Shown: positions 18,069 through 31,379, numbered from the stretch's first letter. The stretch is 64,000 nt of DNA from Propionibacteriaceae bacterium (GCA_027492545.1 JAPUEL010000042.1:1-64000), one strand, 5' to 3'. Translations and numbers: made by a program. Notes: generated by a model not told the origin, from the letters alone.

Positions 18069-19119
18069 CGTGGGTTCCTTCGCAGATCGTGGAGACCGCG
18101 CACCAGCGCCACGCCCTCGTAGATGAAGCCGGTGTAGAGCTGCACCAGAGTGGCCCCCGCGTCGAACATCCGGGCGCCGTCGCGGGGGCTCATGATGCCG
18201 CCCACTCCCATGACGGGCAGATGCGTGGAGCGCGCGAGGTTCTCGACGAAGGCCAGTGCGGCCCCCGTGAGGGGGGCGCCACTGAGGCCGCCCGCCTCCC
18301 GGGCCAGGTGGGCATCGGAGGGGGCCAGACCCGTGCGGGCGAGGGTGGTGTTGGTGGCGATGACGCCCGCGATGCCCGAGTCGTTGACCACCGCGATCGT
18401 CTCGGCGAGAGCCTGACCCCGCAGATCCGGGGCCAGCTTCACCCACACCGGCACGGGGCGACCGGGATCGAGCAGTGCCGCCTCGTCGGTGAGTGCCCGG
18501 AGCAGCGCCGCGAGTTCGGTGGCGGCCTGGAGGCTGCGCAGCCCGGGGGTGTTGGGGCTCGACACGTTGACCGCCACGTAGTCCGCGAGCGGCGCGAGCA
18601 GGCGCAGCGAGGTCAGGTAGTCCTCCACCGCACGGTCCAGCTCCACCACCTTCGACTTGCCGATGGAGATGCCCAGCGGGATCCCCAACGCACCGTTGTC
18701 ACGGGCCACGCCCTTAGAGCGCAGCGTCGCCGCCATGGCCTCGGCGCCGTGGTTGTTGAAGCCCATCCGGTTCACGATCCCGCGAGAGGCCACGGCGCGG
18801 AACACGCGCGGCTTCGGGTTGCCGGGCTGGGCGAGCGCGGTGACGGTGCCGAGCTCCGCGAACCCGAACCCGAGCCACGGCCACGCCTGGGCCGCGACCC
18901 CGTCCTTGTCCAGCCCCGCCGCGACACCGACCCGGTTCGGGAACCGCACGCCACCCACCGTCACCGGGTCGACCACGGGCGGGCGCCCCCCGACGGGGGC
19001 GTGGGACAGCGCCCGGATCATGTCTTCGTGCACGCGCTCGGGGTCTCCACCGGCGTAGCGGAACAGGCCGGCCCGCAGCCCGTGGTAGCCGAGCCGCAGC
19101 CCCCGGGTGACCGGCGAGG

Positions 19120-19123
<4 letters not shown>
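18065..19123 (-). CDS. pyrD: Dihydroorotate dehydrogenase (quinone), class 2
   Basis: About 352 residues. Oxidises dihydroorotate to orotate, passing electrons to membrane quinone. An N-terminal extension ([21 protein letters not shown]) fits the membrane-associated helical domain of class 2. FMN-site motifs are present: [24 protein letters not shown] and [11 protein letters not shown]. The ORF could begin at 19135, but the GTG at 19123 overlaps the carB stop by four bases (GTGA), the pattern used by its neighbours, so I prefer it. Confidence 0.94.
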
Positions 19124-22421
<3,298 letters not shown>

Positions 22422-22422
<1 letters not shown>

Positions 22423-23546
22423 CAGTCGTCCTTTGCGTTCATGACGTCGACGAAGCGGTCGAACAGGTAGTTGGCGTCGTGCGGACCGGCGGCGGCCTCG
22501 GGGTGGTACTGGACAGAGAACCCGGTCAGGCGCCCGTCCCGACGCAGCTCCAGGCCCTCCACCACGTCGTCGTTGAGGCAGACGTGGCTGACCGTCACCT
22601 CCCCGAAGGGGGTCTCGACGGAGCCGTCGAGGGGGGCGTCGACGGCGAAGCCGTGGTTGTGAGCCGTGACCTCGACCTTGCCGGTGGTGCGGTCGATGAC
22701 CGGCTGGTTGATGCCGCGGTGGCCGAACTTCAGCTTGTAGGTGCCCAGGCCCAGTGCGCGGCCGAACAGCTGGTTGCCGAAGCAGATCCCGAAGTACGGG
22801 GTGCCGGCGGCCAGGACCTGGCGCAGGACGGACACGGGGCCGTCAGCGGTGGCAGGGTCCCCCGGGCCGTTGGAGAAGAAGACGCCGTCTGGGTTCAGCG
22901 CGCTGATCTGCTCGTAGGTGGCGTGGGCGGGCACGACGTGCACCTCGAGGCCGCGGGCGGCGAGCTGCACGGGGGTCATGGACTTGATGCCGAGGTCCAC
23001 CGCCACCACCGTGAACCGCTTCTCCCCCACGGCCGGGACCATGTAGGTCTCCGCGGTGGTGACATCGGCCGTGAGGTCCTGGCCCGCCATGTGCGGCTGG
23101 GTGAGCACCCTCGCGAGCAGCTCGTCGGGGTTGAGGGTGGTGGTGGAGATGCCGACCCGCATGGCGCCGCGGTCGCGGATGTGGCGGGTGAGCGCCCTGG
23201 TGTCGATGTCGCTGATGCCGACGACGCCCTGGGCGTCGAGTTCGGCGTCGAGGCTGCGCCGCGACCGCCAGTTCGACGGGCGCGGGGAGGGGTCGCGGAC
23301 GATGTAGCCGGCCACCCAGATGCGGCCGGACTCGTCGTCCTCGTCGTTCCATCCGGTGTTGCCGATGTGCGGGGCGGTGGCGAGCACCACCTGGCCGCGG
23401 TAGCTGGGGTCGGTCAGGGTCTCCTGGTACCCGGACATGCCGGTGGAGAAGACCAACTCACCGAAGGTCTCACCCGCCGCGCCCAGGGATCGGCCACGAA
23501 ATACGCGCCCATCCTCCAATACCAGAATCGCGGGAAGGGAACTCAT
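22422..23546 (-). CDS. carA: Carbamoyl-phosphate synthase small subunit
   Basis: About 374 residues. Glutamine amidotransferase that supplies ammonia to CarB. The N-terminal CarA domain contains [21 protein letters not shown]. The class I amidotransferase domain has the nucleophile in [13 protein letters not shown] and the His-Glu of the triad in [16 protein letters not shown] two codons upstream is possible, but the ATG here has GAGG at proper distance. It lies 18 bases after nusB, so the car-pyr genes can be read from the efp promoter. pyrB, pyrC and pyrR are not in the window. Confidence 0.96.
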
Positions 23547-23564
23547 GCGCACCTCGCTTGATCG

Positions 23565-23990
23565 TCAGTTCGTGGTCGGCTTGGCCGCGAGGGCCTTGGA
23601 CAGCAGTCCGTTGAGGAAGGTCGGGGAATCATCCGTCGAGAGATCTCCGGCGAGCCTGACGGCCTCCGAGATGACGGCCGGGGCCGGCACGTCCGAGTAG
23701 TCGAGCTCGTACACGGCGATCCGGGCCAGATTACGGTCCACCGCGGGCATCCGCTCAAGTGGCCACGTGCTGGACGTCGACTCCGCGATCCGCTGGTCGA
23801 TCTCCTGCTGGTGCTCGGCGACGCCCAGCACGATGCGGGTGGTGAGCTCGCGCACCACGCCGCCGGCGAGTGAGCGCTGCTCGGCGAAGGTCTCAGCCAG
23901 GGAGTCCCCGCGCAGCTCCGCCTGGTAGAGGATGTCCAGGGCGGCCTTGCGGGCCTTCGTCTGGGTCGAGTAGTGGGGCTTGGGTTCCAT
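23565..23990 (-). CDS. nusB: Transcription antitermination factor NusB
   Basis: 141 residues. An all-helical RNA-binding factor that binds rRNA boxA with NusE (S10) for antitermination. Matches: TKARKAALDILYQAELRG at the N-terminus and YSDVPAPAVISEAVRLAGDLS with SPTFLNGLLSKAL at the C-terminus, the two most conserved blocks. The ATG directly abuts the efp stop, so efp and nusB are co-expressed, a usual actinobacterial pair. Confidence 0.95.
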   Translation of the reverse strand: MEPKPHYSTQTKARKAALDILYQAELRGDSLAETFAEQRSLAGGVVRELTTRIVLGVAEHQQEIDQRIAESTSSTWPLERMPAVDRNLARIAVYELDYSDVPAPAVISEAVRLAGDLSTDDSPTFLNGLLSKALAAKPTTN

Positions 23991-24554
23991 CTACGAGGAG
24001 ACGCGGCCCTGGTAGGACCCGTCGCGGGTGTCGACCTTGATGCACTCGCCGGTGGTGATGAACAGCGGCACCTGGATCTGCTTGCCGGTCTCCAGCGTGG
24101 CGGGCTTGGTGCCGCCGGTGGAGCGGTCTCCCTGCAGGCCGGGCTCGGTGTAGGTCACCTCGAGCTCGACGGCGGCGGGGAGCTCGATGAACAGCGGGTT
24201 GCCCTCGTGCGTGGCGACGATGGCGGTCTGGTTCTCCAGCATGTAGTCCTTGGCGTCCCCGACCGTCTCGGCCGAGACGTGGAACTGCTCGAAGGACGTG
24301 TTGTCCATGAAGACGTAGTCGTCGCCGTCGAGGTACAGGTACTGCATCTCGCGGCGGTCGACGGTGGCGGTGTCGACCTTGGTGTCGGAGTTGAACGTGC
24401 GGTCGATGATCTTGCCGGTGAGCACGTGCTTGAGCTTCGAGCGGACGACGGTGTTGCCCTTGCCCGGCTTGTGGTGCTGGAACCACAACACCTGCCAGAG
24501 CTGACCGTCGAGGTCAAGCACCATTCCGTTCTTCAGATCATTGGTTGACGCCAT
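23991..24554 (-). CDS. efp: Elongation factor P
   Basis: 187 residues. Relieves ribosome stalling at proline runs. The three-domain form is complete: a KOW-like N-terminal domain, an OB domain ([18 protein letters not shown]) and a C-terminal domain ending [17 protein letters not shown]. The loop [14 protein letters not shown] carries the lysine at the tip that other bacteria modify; no modification enzyme is seen here. The ATG has GAGGAG eight bases upstream. It follows the hydrolase gene by 75 bases with a candidate promoter. Confidence 0.96.
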   Translation of the reverse strand: MASTNDLKNGMVLDLDGQLWQVLWFQHHKPGKGNTVVRSKLKHVLTGKIIDRTFNSDTKVDTATVDRREMQYLYLDGDDYVFMDNTSFEQFHVSAETVGDAKDYMLENQTAIVATHEGNPLFIELPAAVELEVTYTEPGLQGDRSTGGTKPATLETGKQIQVPLFITTGECIKVDTRDGSYQGRVSS

Positions 24555-24606
24555 GCAGGGTCTCCTCGTTCGCGGTGTCTCAGCGGCGCTGTCCGGCCAA
24601 CGCGGC

Positions 24607-24612
24607 AGTCTA
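24607..24612 (-). promoter_or_regulatory. Candidate efp promoter -10 box
   Basis: TAGACT on the minus strand, about 52 bases before the efp ATG. A poor -35 (GGTGAT) lies 16 bases upstream of it. It would drive efp-nusB and possibly the car-pyr genes. Confidence 0.4.
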
Positions 24613-24629
24613 CCCGACCCGGCCGGGGA

Positions 24630-25571
24630 TCACCTACCCGCGACGACGCCCTCGACGATCTCGGCGACCGCGTCGCGCGTGACCTCGGCGTACGTCCTGC
24701 CGTCCTCGGCCACGGCCCTCCGACCGAAGTACGCCTGCGCACCGTCGTGGCGCATCCCGCCGATGATGCGCCTCGTCACCCGGCCCTCCCGGACGGCCCT
24801 GCCCCACGACGAGAGGGGGGCGGTGGGCCACCGGCCGGGAAACGCCACCGGGCCGATGAGCTGCACACGGTCCGCGCTGCCGGTCAGGTGCCAGAGGTGA
24901 TCGATCCGGTCCAGGCCCGGGTCGTCGCCGAAGACTCCCCCGATGGAGATGATCGAGATCGGCACGCCCGCGCCGGCGAGGAACCAGGCCGATCCCAGCG
25001 ACATCTGGCCCCCGCCGGAGTACCCCACGAGGATGACCCGGCGGCCACTTCCGGGCCGGTACCCGTGCCGCTGCAGCGACCGCCAGATCTCCTGGGCGAG
25101 GCCGATGTTGTGCGCGGGGCCGTACCTCGGATCGGCGGAGACCAGCACGTGCAGGACGTTGCGGGCGTTGATCAGCATATGGAGGCCCTTGAGCCGTCTG
25201 GTGCGGCGGCCCTGATCCAGCCAGGCCCAGAGCCGCTCGGTCGCGCGTTGCAGCAGCCCACGGTTGTCCACGGAGTAAGGGAACACATCGGCGATCACGC
25301 GGGTCGCAGGGAGCGCCACCCTGAGGGTCTCCAGCCAGGCCGTCTCGCGATCGAGCAGCTGGTTCCCGCCCACGTCCCCCACGCCCGACAGGTAGACGAG
25401 GTAGGCCTCCGCGTCGTCCCCGTCGACCACCTCACGGGCCGGCAGGTGGTCGAACGTGCGTCTGATCTCCACCTCGCCGCGGTCCGCCCACCACCGGGCC
25501 GATTCCAGCGGCGACAGCACGGCCAGCACCACGACGGTGACCAGGATGATCCCCAGGGCCCACGTGATCAC
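24630..25571 (-). CDS. Membrane-anchored alpha/beta-hydrolase-fold protein of unknown function
   Basis: 313 residues. One N-terminal membrane helix (residues ~3-20, ITWALGIILVTVVVLAVL) is followed by a soluble domain. The nucleophile elbow GYSGGGQMSLG and the later HLTGSADRV and GGMRHDGAQAYFG segments give a plausible Ser, Asp and His set for a serine hydrolase. I do not recognise the family or substrate. The start is a GTG overlapping the upstream gene's stop by four bases; the longer frame reading upstream runs through that gene and is not real coding. The tight coupling suggests the two products work together at the membrane. Confidence 0.75.
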   Translation of the reverse strand: MITWALGIILVTVVVLAVLSPLESARWWADRGEVEIRRTFDHLPAREVVDGDDAEAYLVYLSGVGDVGGNQLLDRETAWLETLRVALPATRVIADVFPYSVDNRGLLQRATERLWAWLDQGRRTRRLKGLHMLINARNVLHVLVSADPRYGPAHNIGLAQEIWRSLQRHGYRPGSGRRVILVGYSGGGQMSLGSAWFLAGAGVPISIISIGGVFGDDPGLDRIDHLWHLTGSADRVQLIGPVAFPGRWPTAPLSSWGRAVREGRVTRRIIGGMRHDGAQAYFGRRAVAEDGRTYAEVTRDAVAEIVEGVVAGR

Positions 25572-26197
25572 GGCCTCACCCCCTCCACCTCGACGGGCAT
25601 CAGCGGGGTACCGGCCAGAATGTCGCGCGCGGTCACCATGGTGGGCCTCCCGGTGGCGAGCGTCCAGAGCCTCGAGCCCAGCCAGGTGGCCGGCACCCGA
25701 AGAAGCCGCGAGACCATCTGCATGACCACCCACCCCACGAGCGTGATGCCGAGCGCCGTGGCGAGCGTCACGCCGAACGTGGCGCTGACCCCGACGACCA
25801 GCACCAGGTACTGCCACCCCTCCAGCACCCGGCCGACGAACAGCCCGGCGTGGGGCATGGCCGTGACCACGCCGAACACCTGCGGCGCCAGCGACAGCAG
25901 CGCGACGATCACCAGGTCGAGCAGGGGGACGGGATGCCCCAGCACAGTGCCGGCGACCGTCCACGTGATGGCCGCCTGCAGGATCCTGAGGAAGGACAGC
26001 ACCACCGCGTTGAGCACCAGGGTGGACAGGAGGCGCAGGCCCCGGATGCGGTTGAGGGCGAGCACGGCGCTGTGCCCGAGCATCGTCGACAGCGAGGCGA
26101 GGACCGCGACCCCCAGCGCGTCCCACGTGCCCGCCGCCGACATGGCTGCCTCGTCGAGCGTGAGGGCCGCGAGCAGCGCGGCGAGGACATCTGCCAT
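25568..26197 (-). CDS. Multi-pass membrane protein of unknown function
   Basis: 209 residues with about five hydrophobic segments, for example LGVAVLASLSTMLGHSAVL, STLVLNAVVLSFLRILQAAI, LLDLVIVALLSLAPQVFGVV and LVLVVGVSATFGVTLATALG. No catalytic motif is evident. Weak resemblance in layout to Yip1-like membrane domains, but I would not assign it. It lies 22 bases after aroB and overlaps the hydrolase gene by four bases. In mycobacteria this position after aroB holds aroQ (3-dehydroquinate dehydratase) and pepQ, both absent here. Confidence 0.72.
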   Translation of the reverse strand: MADVLAALLAALTLDEAAMSAAGTWDALGVAVLASLSTMLGHSAVLALNRIRGLRLLSTLVLNAVVLSFLRILQAAITWTVAGTVLGHPVPLLDLVIVALLSLAPQVFGVVTAMPHAGLFVGRVLEGWQYLVLVVGVSATFGVTLATALGITLVGWVVMQMVSRLLRVPATWLGSRLWTLATGRPTMVTARDILAGTPLMPVEVEGVRP

Positions 26198-26219
26198 GGC
26201 GGGTCAGCCCAGGCCGCGT

Positions 26220-27293
26220 TCAGCCGAGTTCGCGGTAGGCGGCCGCGAGCAGCTCGTCGGGCGGGCCGTCGATGATCGCGGGGCTGCCGAGTGCGGAGAG
26301 GCCGACCAGGCGGAGCCGCGACCCCCGGGCCTTTTTGTCGAGGCTCATCAGCCGGCGTAGCTCCGGGAAGGACTCCGGCGCGTAGCGCAGGGGCAGGCCA
26401 AGGCCGCCGAGCAGTACGTCGTGCAGCTCCACGGAGGCCGCAGGGAGCCCCAGAGCGTCGCGGGAGACGCGGGCGATCCAGGCCATGCCCACACTGATCG
26501 CGTCGCCGTGGCGCCAGGTGTACCCGGCGTGGGCCTCGATGGCGTGGCCGAGGGTGTGCCCGTAGTTGAGCGCCTCCCTCCCCACGCGGGACCCGGTGGA
26601 GGTGGCCTCGCGGAAGTCGACGGCGACCACCGCCGCCTTGACCGCGACCGCCCGCTCCACGAGCTCCGCGAAGCGCGCCCCGGTGGTGTCGGCGCTGTCG
26701 GGAAGGTCCTCCTCGACGAGGCGCAGGATCTGGGCGTCGGCGATGAAGCCGCACTTGACCACCTCGGCCAGCCCGGCCCGGACGTCACGCGGCGGGAGGG
26801 TGTCGAGGAGGGCCAGGTCGCACAGCACCGCGCGCGGCTCGTAAAAGGAGCCCACCAGGTTCTTGCCCGCCGCCAGGTTGATGCCGGTCTTGCCGCCCAC
26901 CGCGGCGTCGACCATGGCCAGCACCGTCGTGGGGACGCTGACGTAGCCAACCCCGCGCAGCCACGTGGCCGCGACGAACCCGGCCAGGTCGGTCGTCGTC
27001 CCGCCTCCGATGCCCACCACGAGATCGTTGCGGGTGAGCCCGGCGGCCGCCAGGGCGTCCCAGCAGCGGGCGAGCACCTCGGGGGTCTTCGCCCGTTCGG
27101 CGTCCGGGACCTCGATCAGGGTGACGGGCAGCCCGAGTCGGTCCGCGAGGCCTCGGGCGGTGGATGCCACGGCGGGGCCGTGGATCACCGCGACCCGGTC
27201 CGCGTCCCGCACCAGGCCGGCCAGCCGATCGACGGCGCCACGCTCGATGTGGACCTCGTAGGGGCCCAGCGCGGACTCCACGCGCACGCTCAC
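26220..27293 (-). CDS. aroB: 3-dehydroquinate synthase
   Basis: 357 residues. Second step of the shikimate pathway, DAHP to 3-dehydroquinate, using NAD+ and a divalent metal. Seen: GGGTTTDLAGFVAATWLRG for NAD, PTTVLAMVDAAVGGKTGIN, the metal-binding GLAEVVKCG and the histidines of NYGHTLGHAIE and RHGDAISVGM. The start is a GTG that overlaps the aroK stop by four bases; an upstream reading through aroK is a shadow. It is the last aro gene of the aroE-aroC-aroK-aroB run. Confidence 0.96.
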   Translation of the reverse strand: MSVRVESALGPYEVHIERGAVDRLAGLVRDADRVAVIHGPAVASTARGLADRLGLPVTLIEVPDAERAKTPEVLARCWDALAAAGLTRNDLVVGIGGGTTTDLAGFVAATWLRGVGYVSVPTTVLAMVDAAVGGKTGINLAAGKNLVGSFYEPRAVLCDLALLDTLPPRDVRAGLAEVVKCGFIADAQILRLVEEDLPDSADTTGARFAELVERAVAVKAAVVAVDFREATSTGSRVGREALNYGHTLGHAIEAHAGYTWRHGDAISVGMAWIARVSRDALGLPAASVELHDVLLGGLGLPLRYAPESFPELRRLMSLDKKARGSRLRLVGLSALGSPAIIDGPPDELLAAAYRELG

Positions 27294-27787
27294 TCCGCCA
27301 TCCTCTCGGCGGCGAGGGCGTCGGCCACCTCGGCGCATCCGCGGCCGTCGGTCTCCACCGTCTGGGTGGCCAGGGCCTCGTAGACGGGTGTGCGCTCCCG
27401 CAGCAGCTCGATGAGCCGCCCACGGACGTTGCCCAGCAGCAGCGGCCGGACGGTGTTCATGCCCACGCGGCGCGTGGCCTGACCGATGGAGACCTTGAGC
27501 CAGATGACCTCGTGCCCGGCGAGCGCCTCGCGGATGACGGGGTTCATCACGGCGCCGCCGCCGAGGGCCACCACGTCGTAGGTGCCCAGCAACTCGAGGG
27601 TGGCGTCCTGCTCGAGGGCGCGGAAGTGGGCCTCGCCCTCGTCGGCGAAGATCTCCGCCACGGGCTTGCCCACCACCTCCTCGATCCGTTGGTCGACGTC
27701 GACGAAGGTGCGCCCGAGCTTCTTCGCGAGGCGCCGTCCGACGGAGGACTTTCCGGCCCCTGGCGCCCCCATGAGGACGATGGTCAT
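27290..27787 (-). CDS. aroK: Shikimate kinase
   Basis: 165 residues. Phosphorylates shikimate at the 3-OH. The P-loop [11 protein letters not shown] starts at residue 7. The shikimate-binding [15 protein letters not shown] and the RPLL lid region all follow at the usual spacing. The ATG overlaps the aroC stop by four bases and its own stop overlaps aroB by four, so the three are translated as a chain. Confidence 0.95.
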   Translation of the reverse strand: MTIVLMGAPGAGKSSVGRRLAKKLGRTFVDVDQRIEEVVGKPVAEIFADEGEAHFRALEQDATLELLGTYDVVALGGGAVMNPVIREALAGHEVIWLKVSIGQATRRVGMNTVRPLLLGNVRGRLIELLRERTPVYEALATQTVETDGRGCAEVADALAAERMAE

Positions 27788-28980
27788 CGGCCGATCCTGA
27801 GTCCACGGGCCTCGACGTCGGCGAGGTAGGCCCGCGCGTTGCGGCTGGTCTCGGCCACGGAATCGCCTCCGAACTTCTCGAGCACCACCTCCGCGAGGAC
27901 GAGCGCGACCATGGCCTCGGCGACGACGCCGGCCGCGGGGACCGCGCACACGTCGGAGCGCTGGTGATGGGCGGCCGCGGCCTCGCCCGTGGCGGTGTCG
28001 ATGGTGCGCAGCGCCCGCGGCACGGTGGCGATCGGCTTCATCGCAGCGCGGACGCGCAGCACCTCCCCGGTGGACATGCCGCCCTCGGTGCCGCCGGAGT
28101 GGTGCGTGGCGCGCTGGATGCCACCGTCGCCCGGCAGGATCTCGTCGTGGGCGGCGGAGCCGCGGCGCCTGGCGAGGTCGAACCCGTCGCCCAGCTCGAC
28201 GCCCTTGATGGCCTGGATGCCCATGAGCGCGCCCGCCAGCCTGGCGTCCAGCCGCCGGTCCCCCTGGCTGTGGGAGCCCAGGCCCGGAGGCAGACCCCAC
28301 GCCACCACCTCGACGACCCCGCCCAGCGTGTCGCCGTCGCGGTGGCAGGACTCCACCTCCGCCTGCATCGCGGTGGAGGTCTCCGGGTCGAAGCAGCGCA
28401 CGGGATCGGCGTCGATGGCGGCAAGATCCGCCGGCGTGGGCAGGTCCCCACGCGTCGCGCGCACGGGCCCCAGCTCGACGACGTGGCTGAGCACCTCGAT
28501 GCCGAGGGCCTGGCTGAGGAATGCCTGGGCGACGGTGCCCAGCGCCACCCTGGCCGCCGTCTCGCGGGCGGAGGCGCGCTCGAGGATGGGGCGGGCCTCG
28601 TCGAAGCCGTACTTCTGCATGCCCGCCAGGTCGGCGTGACCGGGGCGGGGACGGGTGAGCGGCGCGTTGCGGGCCAGCGCGGCCAGCACGTCCTCGTCGA
28701 CCGCACCCGGGGCCATCACCTGCTGCCACTTCGGCCATTCGGTGTTGCCCACCATGATGGCGATGGGCGAGCCGAGGGTCTCCCCGTGGCGGAACCCGCC
28801 CAGCAGTGTGACCTCGTCCGCCTCGAACTTCATCCGGGCACCGCGGCCCACCCCCAGCCGCCGCCGGGCGAGGTTCGTCGAGATCTCCTCGACGCCCACC
28901 CGCACGTGGGCGGGGATGCCCTCCATGGTCGCGATGAGCGCTTGGCCGTGGGATTCCCCGGCGGTCAGGTATCGAAGCAT
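27784..28980 (-). CDS. aroC: Chorismate synthase
   Basis: About 398 residues. Makes chorismate from EPSP with reduced FMN. Family blocks are intact: [20 protein letters not shown] at the N-terminus, [35 protein letters not shown] and a C-terminal [15 protein letters not shown]. Two ATG codons are possible, here and three codons upstream (28989). I chose the one that gives the standard [13 protein letters not shown]-terminus. Neither has a good ribosome site. It begins only 13 bases after aroE ends. Confidence 0.95.
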   Translation of the reverse strand: MLRYLTAGESHGQALIATMEGIPAHVRVGVEEISTNLARRRLGVGRGARMKFEADEVTLLGGFRHGETLGSPIAIMVGNTEWPKWQQVMAPGAVDEDVLAALARNAPLTRPRPGHADLAGMQKYGFDEARPILERASARETAARVALGTVAQAFLSQALGIEVLSHVVELGPVRATRGDLPTPADLAAIDADPVRCFDPETSTAMQAEVESCHRDGDTLGGVVEVVAWGLPPGLGSHSQGDRRLDARLAGALMGIQAIKGVELGDGFDLARRRGSAAHDEILPGDGGIQRATHHSGGTEGGMSTGEVLRVRAAMKPIATVPRALRTIDTATGEAAAAHHQRSDVCAVPAAGVVAEAMVALVLAEVVLEKFGGDSVAETSRNARAYLADVEARGLRIGR

Positions 28981-28993
28981 GGGGGCCATTGTG

Positions 28994-29812
28994 TCAGAGA
29001 CCCGCGCGGCGCCTCAGTTCCTGCTCAGCTGCCGACCGGCACGCGTCGAACGTGACCTGGACCCCGGTGAGGAGGAAGAACTGGTCCACCGCCTGGCCCG
29101 CGAGAAGGTCCAGGCCGTTGAGCGCCGCGCGGCCGGCGTCCGCGGAGGCCTCCCCCAGCGGGGTGGGCCACGGGTCGTAGACGGCGTCGAAGACCACCCT
29201 GGCGGCCCGCGCCAGGGCAGGGGCGTGCGGGGCGGTGGCGGCGGCGGGGATGGTGTTGGCCACCACATCCACCGCATCGACGCCCTCGTCCAGGCTCCGC
29301 ACCGCGGCCCGCACCCCGAGGATCGAGGCGAGGTCAAGGATCTCGACGGCGCGCTCCGGCCGGCGCGCCAGGAACGTCACGTCGGTCACGCCGAGGCCCG
29401 CGAGGGCCAGGAGGATGGAGCGCGCCGTGGCGCCGTTGCCCAGGATGGCGGCGCTGCGGGGCGCGCTGAGGCCGTGCGCCCGCCACGCCCGAACGAAGCC
29501 CGGCACGTCGGTGTTGAACACGCGGGCCCCGTCGGCGCCGAACACCAGGGTGTTGCCCGCCCCGAGGAGGCGCGTCGGTTCGTCGGCCTCCCCGAACGCC
29601 AGGATGGCCTCCTTGTGCGGGGCGGTGACGCTCAGCCCGGCCCAGGCCGGGTCGTCGATCCGTTCGCCGACGAAGCCCTCCAGCTCCGACGGCGCCACGG
29701 TGTAGGCCGCGTAGGCCCAGTCCAGGCCGTTGGCCGCGTAGCCGGCGCGGTGGATGGCCGGGGACAGGGAATGCCCAGCCGGATCCCCGACGACGCCCGC
29801 GCGTCTCAGCAT
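28994..29812 (-). CDS. aroE: Shikimate dehydrogenase
   Basis: About 272 residues. Reduces 3-dehydroshikimate with NADPH. Seen: the substrate loop [17 protein letters not shown], catalytic Lys in [11 protein letters not shown], Asp in NTDVPGF, and the glycine-rich nucleotide loop [15 protein letters not shown]. The preferred ATG overlaps the mltG stop by seven bases; a GTG seven codons earlier (29833) is an alternative. The gene carries the shikimate step 4; the step-3 dehydratase is not in the cluster. A YdiB or quinate role is less likely given the aro context. Confidence 0.9.
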   Translation of the reverse strand: MLRRAGVVGDPAGHSLSPAIHRAGYAANGLDWAYAAYTVAPSELEGFVGERIDDPAWAGLSVTAPHKEAILAFGEADEPTRLLGAGNTLVFGADGARVFNTDVPGFVRAWRAHGLSAPRSAAILGNGATARSILLALAGLGVTDVTFLARRPERAVEILDLASILGVRAAVRSLDEGVDAVDVVANTIPAAATAPHAPALARAARVVFDAVYDPWPTPLGEASADAGRAALNGLDLLAGQAVDQFFLLTGVQVTFDACRSAAEQELRRRAGL

Positions 29813-30921
29813 CGGCCGGTGTTGGCCTGACACCAGGCCTGGAAGAGCGCCACGTTCGCGTTGTGCTCCTCCAAGGTGTCGGCGAACCGGGTCTCCCCCG
29901 TGTCCAGATCCACGGTGACGAAGAACAGCGAGCCGATGTCGGCCGGCGAGAGGGCCGCCTCCAACGCGGACTTGCCTGGGTTGCTGATGGGGCCCGGCGG
30001 AAGTCCGGTGTTGAGGTACGTGTTGTAGGGGGACTCGACCGCGCGATCCTCGGCGGTGGTGGTGACCCGGCCGCTCTTGCCCACCGCGTAGTGGACAGTG
30101 GAGTCCATCTGCAACGGCATTCCCTGCTCGAGGCGGTTGTAGATGACGGCGGCGACCTTCGGCTGGTCCGCAGGCTCACTCACCTCGCTGGCGATGATGG
30201 AGGCGATGGTCACGACGCTCAACGGCTCGACGGACATCTCAGCCGCTCTGCCCTCAAGGCTGATCTCTTCGGCGACGACGCCGAACTGCTTGACCTGCGT
30301 GGCGAAGATGGCCGCGGCCTGGGGCGGCTCCTGCACGGCATACGTGGACGGGAACAGGAAGCCTTCAAGCCGTCCCGCAGCATAGGCGGGCAGCGCGAAA
30401 GCACTCGTGTCGGCGGCCGCGGCGGTGATGTCAGCAGCCGCGAGGCCGGTCTTGTCCGCAATGATCGCGGCCTGTTCGAGCGCGGTGGTGCCCTCCGGGA
30501 ACCCGACCATCAGGCGATCCTGGTTTCTCGGATCCAGCAGCATGGCGAACGCCGTCTCGGCCGGTAGCTGCTTCTTCAGGTTGAACCGGCCGGCCTGGAG
30601 CTTGTCCGACTCGCCGCTGCGCTGGGCCACCTGCCGGAAGGTGCGGGTGGACTTCACCACCTCGGCCTCGACCAGGAGGTCCCCGATCTGCGTGATGGTG
30701 GCGCCGCTCGGGATGACGACCTGGACCGGATCCGTGCCCTCACCCAGATAGTCGTCCTCGGTCCGCCAGGCGACGTAGGCCTCCTTGACCTCGGAGTAGA
30801 CGAACCAGCCGCCGCCCACCAGTACTGCCAGGGAGAGCAGCACCGCGAACGCCGAGCGTCCGTAGTAGCCCACCTTGCGCCAGTCGAGCTTGCTGTCGTT
30901 GTCAATCAGCCCAGGGCTCAC
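29806..30921 (-). CDS. mltG: Endolytic murein transglycosylase MltG
   Basis: 371 residues. Cuts nascent peptidoglycan strands at the inner membrane. A short cytoplasmic N-terminus is followed by one membrane helix (FAVLLSLAVLVGGGWFVY), a LysM-like segment and the YceG catalytic domain. The catalytic Glu is in IIASEVSEPADQPKVAAVIYN, with LQMDSTVHYA after it. The GTG start overlaps the ruvX stop by four bases. Order alaS-ruvX-mltG-aroE is conserved in actinobacteria. Confidence 0.94.
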   Translation of the reverse strand: MSPGLIDNDSKLDWRKVGYYGRSAFAVLLSLAVLVGGGWFVYSEVKEAYVAWRTEDDYLGEGTDPVQVVIPSGATITQIGDLLVEAEVVKSTRTFRQVAQRSGESDKLQAGRFNLKKQLPAETAFAMLLDPRNQDRLMVGFPEGTTALEQAAIIADKTGLAAADITAAAADTSAFALPAYAAGRLEGFLFPSTYAVQEPPQAAAIFATQVKQFGVVAEEISLEGRAAEMSVEPLSVVTIASIIASEVSEPADQPKVAAVIYNRLEQGMPLQMDSTVHYAVGKSGRVTTTAEDRAVESPYNTYLNTGLPPGPISNPGKSALEAALSPADIGSLFFVTVDLDTGETRFADTLEEHNANVALFQAWCQANTGRC

Positions 30922-31379
30922 GGTTCCTCCTTCGGTGCGGGTTCCCCGGCCGGTGCTCCGTCGCGGCTCTCCGCGTCGATGGCGCGCTGCAGAATCTCGA
31001 CGGCCGCGGCCTGATCGATGACACTGCGCTGCTGCTTGGCCCGCCGGCCCGCGCTGCCCAGACTACGTGATGCCGACGCGGTACTCATCCTCTCGTCGAC
31101 CAGGCGCACCGGGATGGGCGCCACGGCCGCCGCGAGCGCGGTGGCACGCTCCAGAACGAACACGGCGGCCTGCGCCCGTTCGCCGGCGAGCGTGAGCGGC
31201 AGGCCCACGTAGATCAGCTCCGGGGCGTACTCCTCAGCCAGCGCGGCGAGGCGGGTGATCTCGTCGCGTCCCGCCTGCACGGTCTCGACGGGGAAGGCGA
31301 AGCCGGTGCGGGGGTTGCTGGCCGCGACCCCGATCCGGGCCTTCCCCCAGTCGATGCCGATCCGTGCGCCGTCAGGCAC
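30918..31379 (-). CDS. ruvX: Putative pre-16S rRNA nuclease / Holliday junction resolvase-like RuvX (YqgF)
   Basis: 153 residues. RNase H-fold protein of the YqgF family, which matures the 5' end of 16S rRNA and was first called a resolvase homologue. IGIDWGKARIGVA gives the first catalytic Asp; PVRLVDERMST and VIDQAAAVEILQ supply the other acidic residues. The start is the GTG that overlaps the alaS stop by eight bases; the frame upstream of it is alaS shadow. Its stop overlaps mltG by four bases. Confidence 0.92.
   Translation of the reverse strand: MPDGARIGIDWGKARIGVAASNPRTGFAFPVETVQAGRDEITRLAALAEEYAPELIYVGLPLTLAGERAQAAVFVLERATALAAAVAPIPVRLVDERMSTASASRSLGSAGRRAKQQRSVIDQAAAVEILQRAIDAESRDGAPAGEPAPKEEP

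Noticed and set aside
24630..26126. A single 498-residue protein covering the hydrolase and part of the membrane gene
   Set aside because: The upstream part is in the wrong frame over the membrane-protein gene; the GTGA overlap gives a clean start at 25571.
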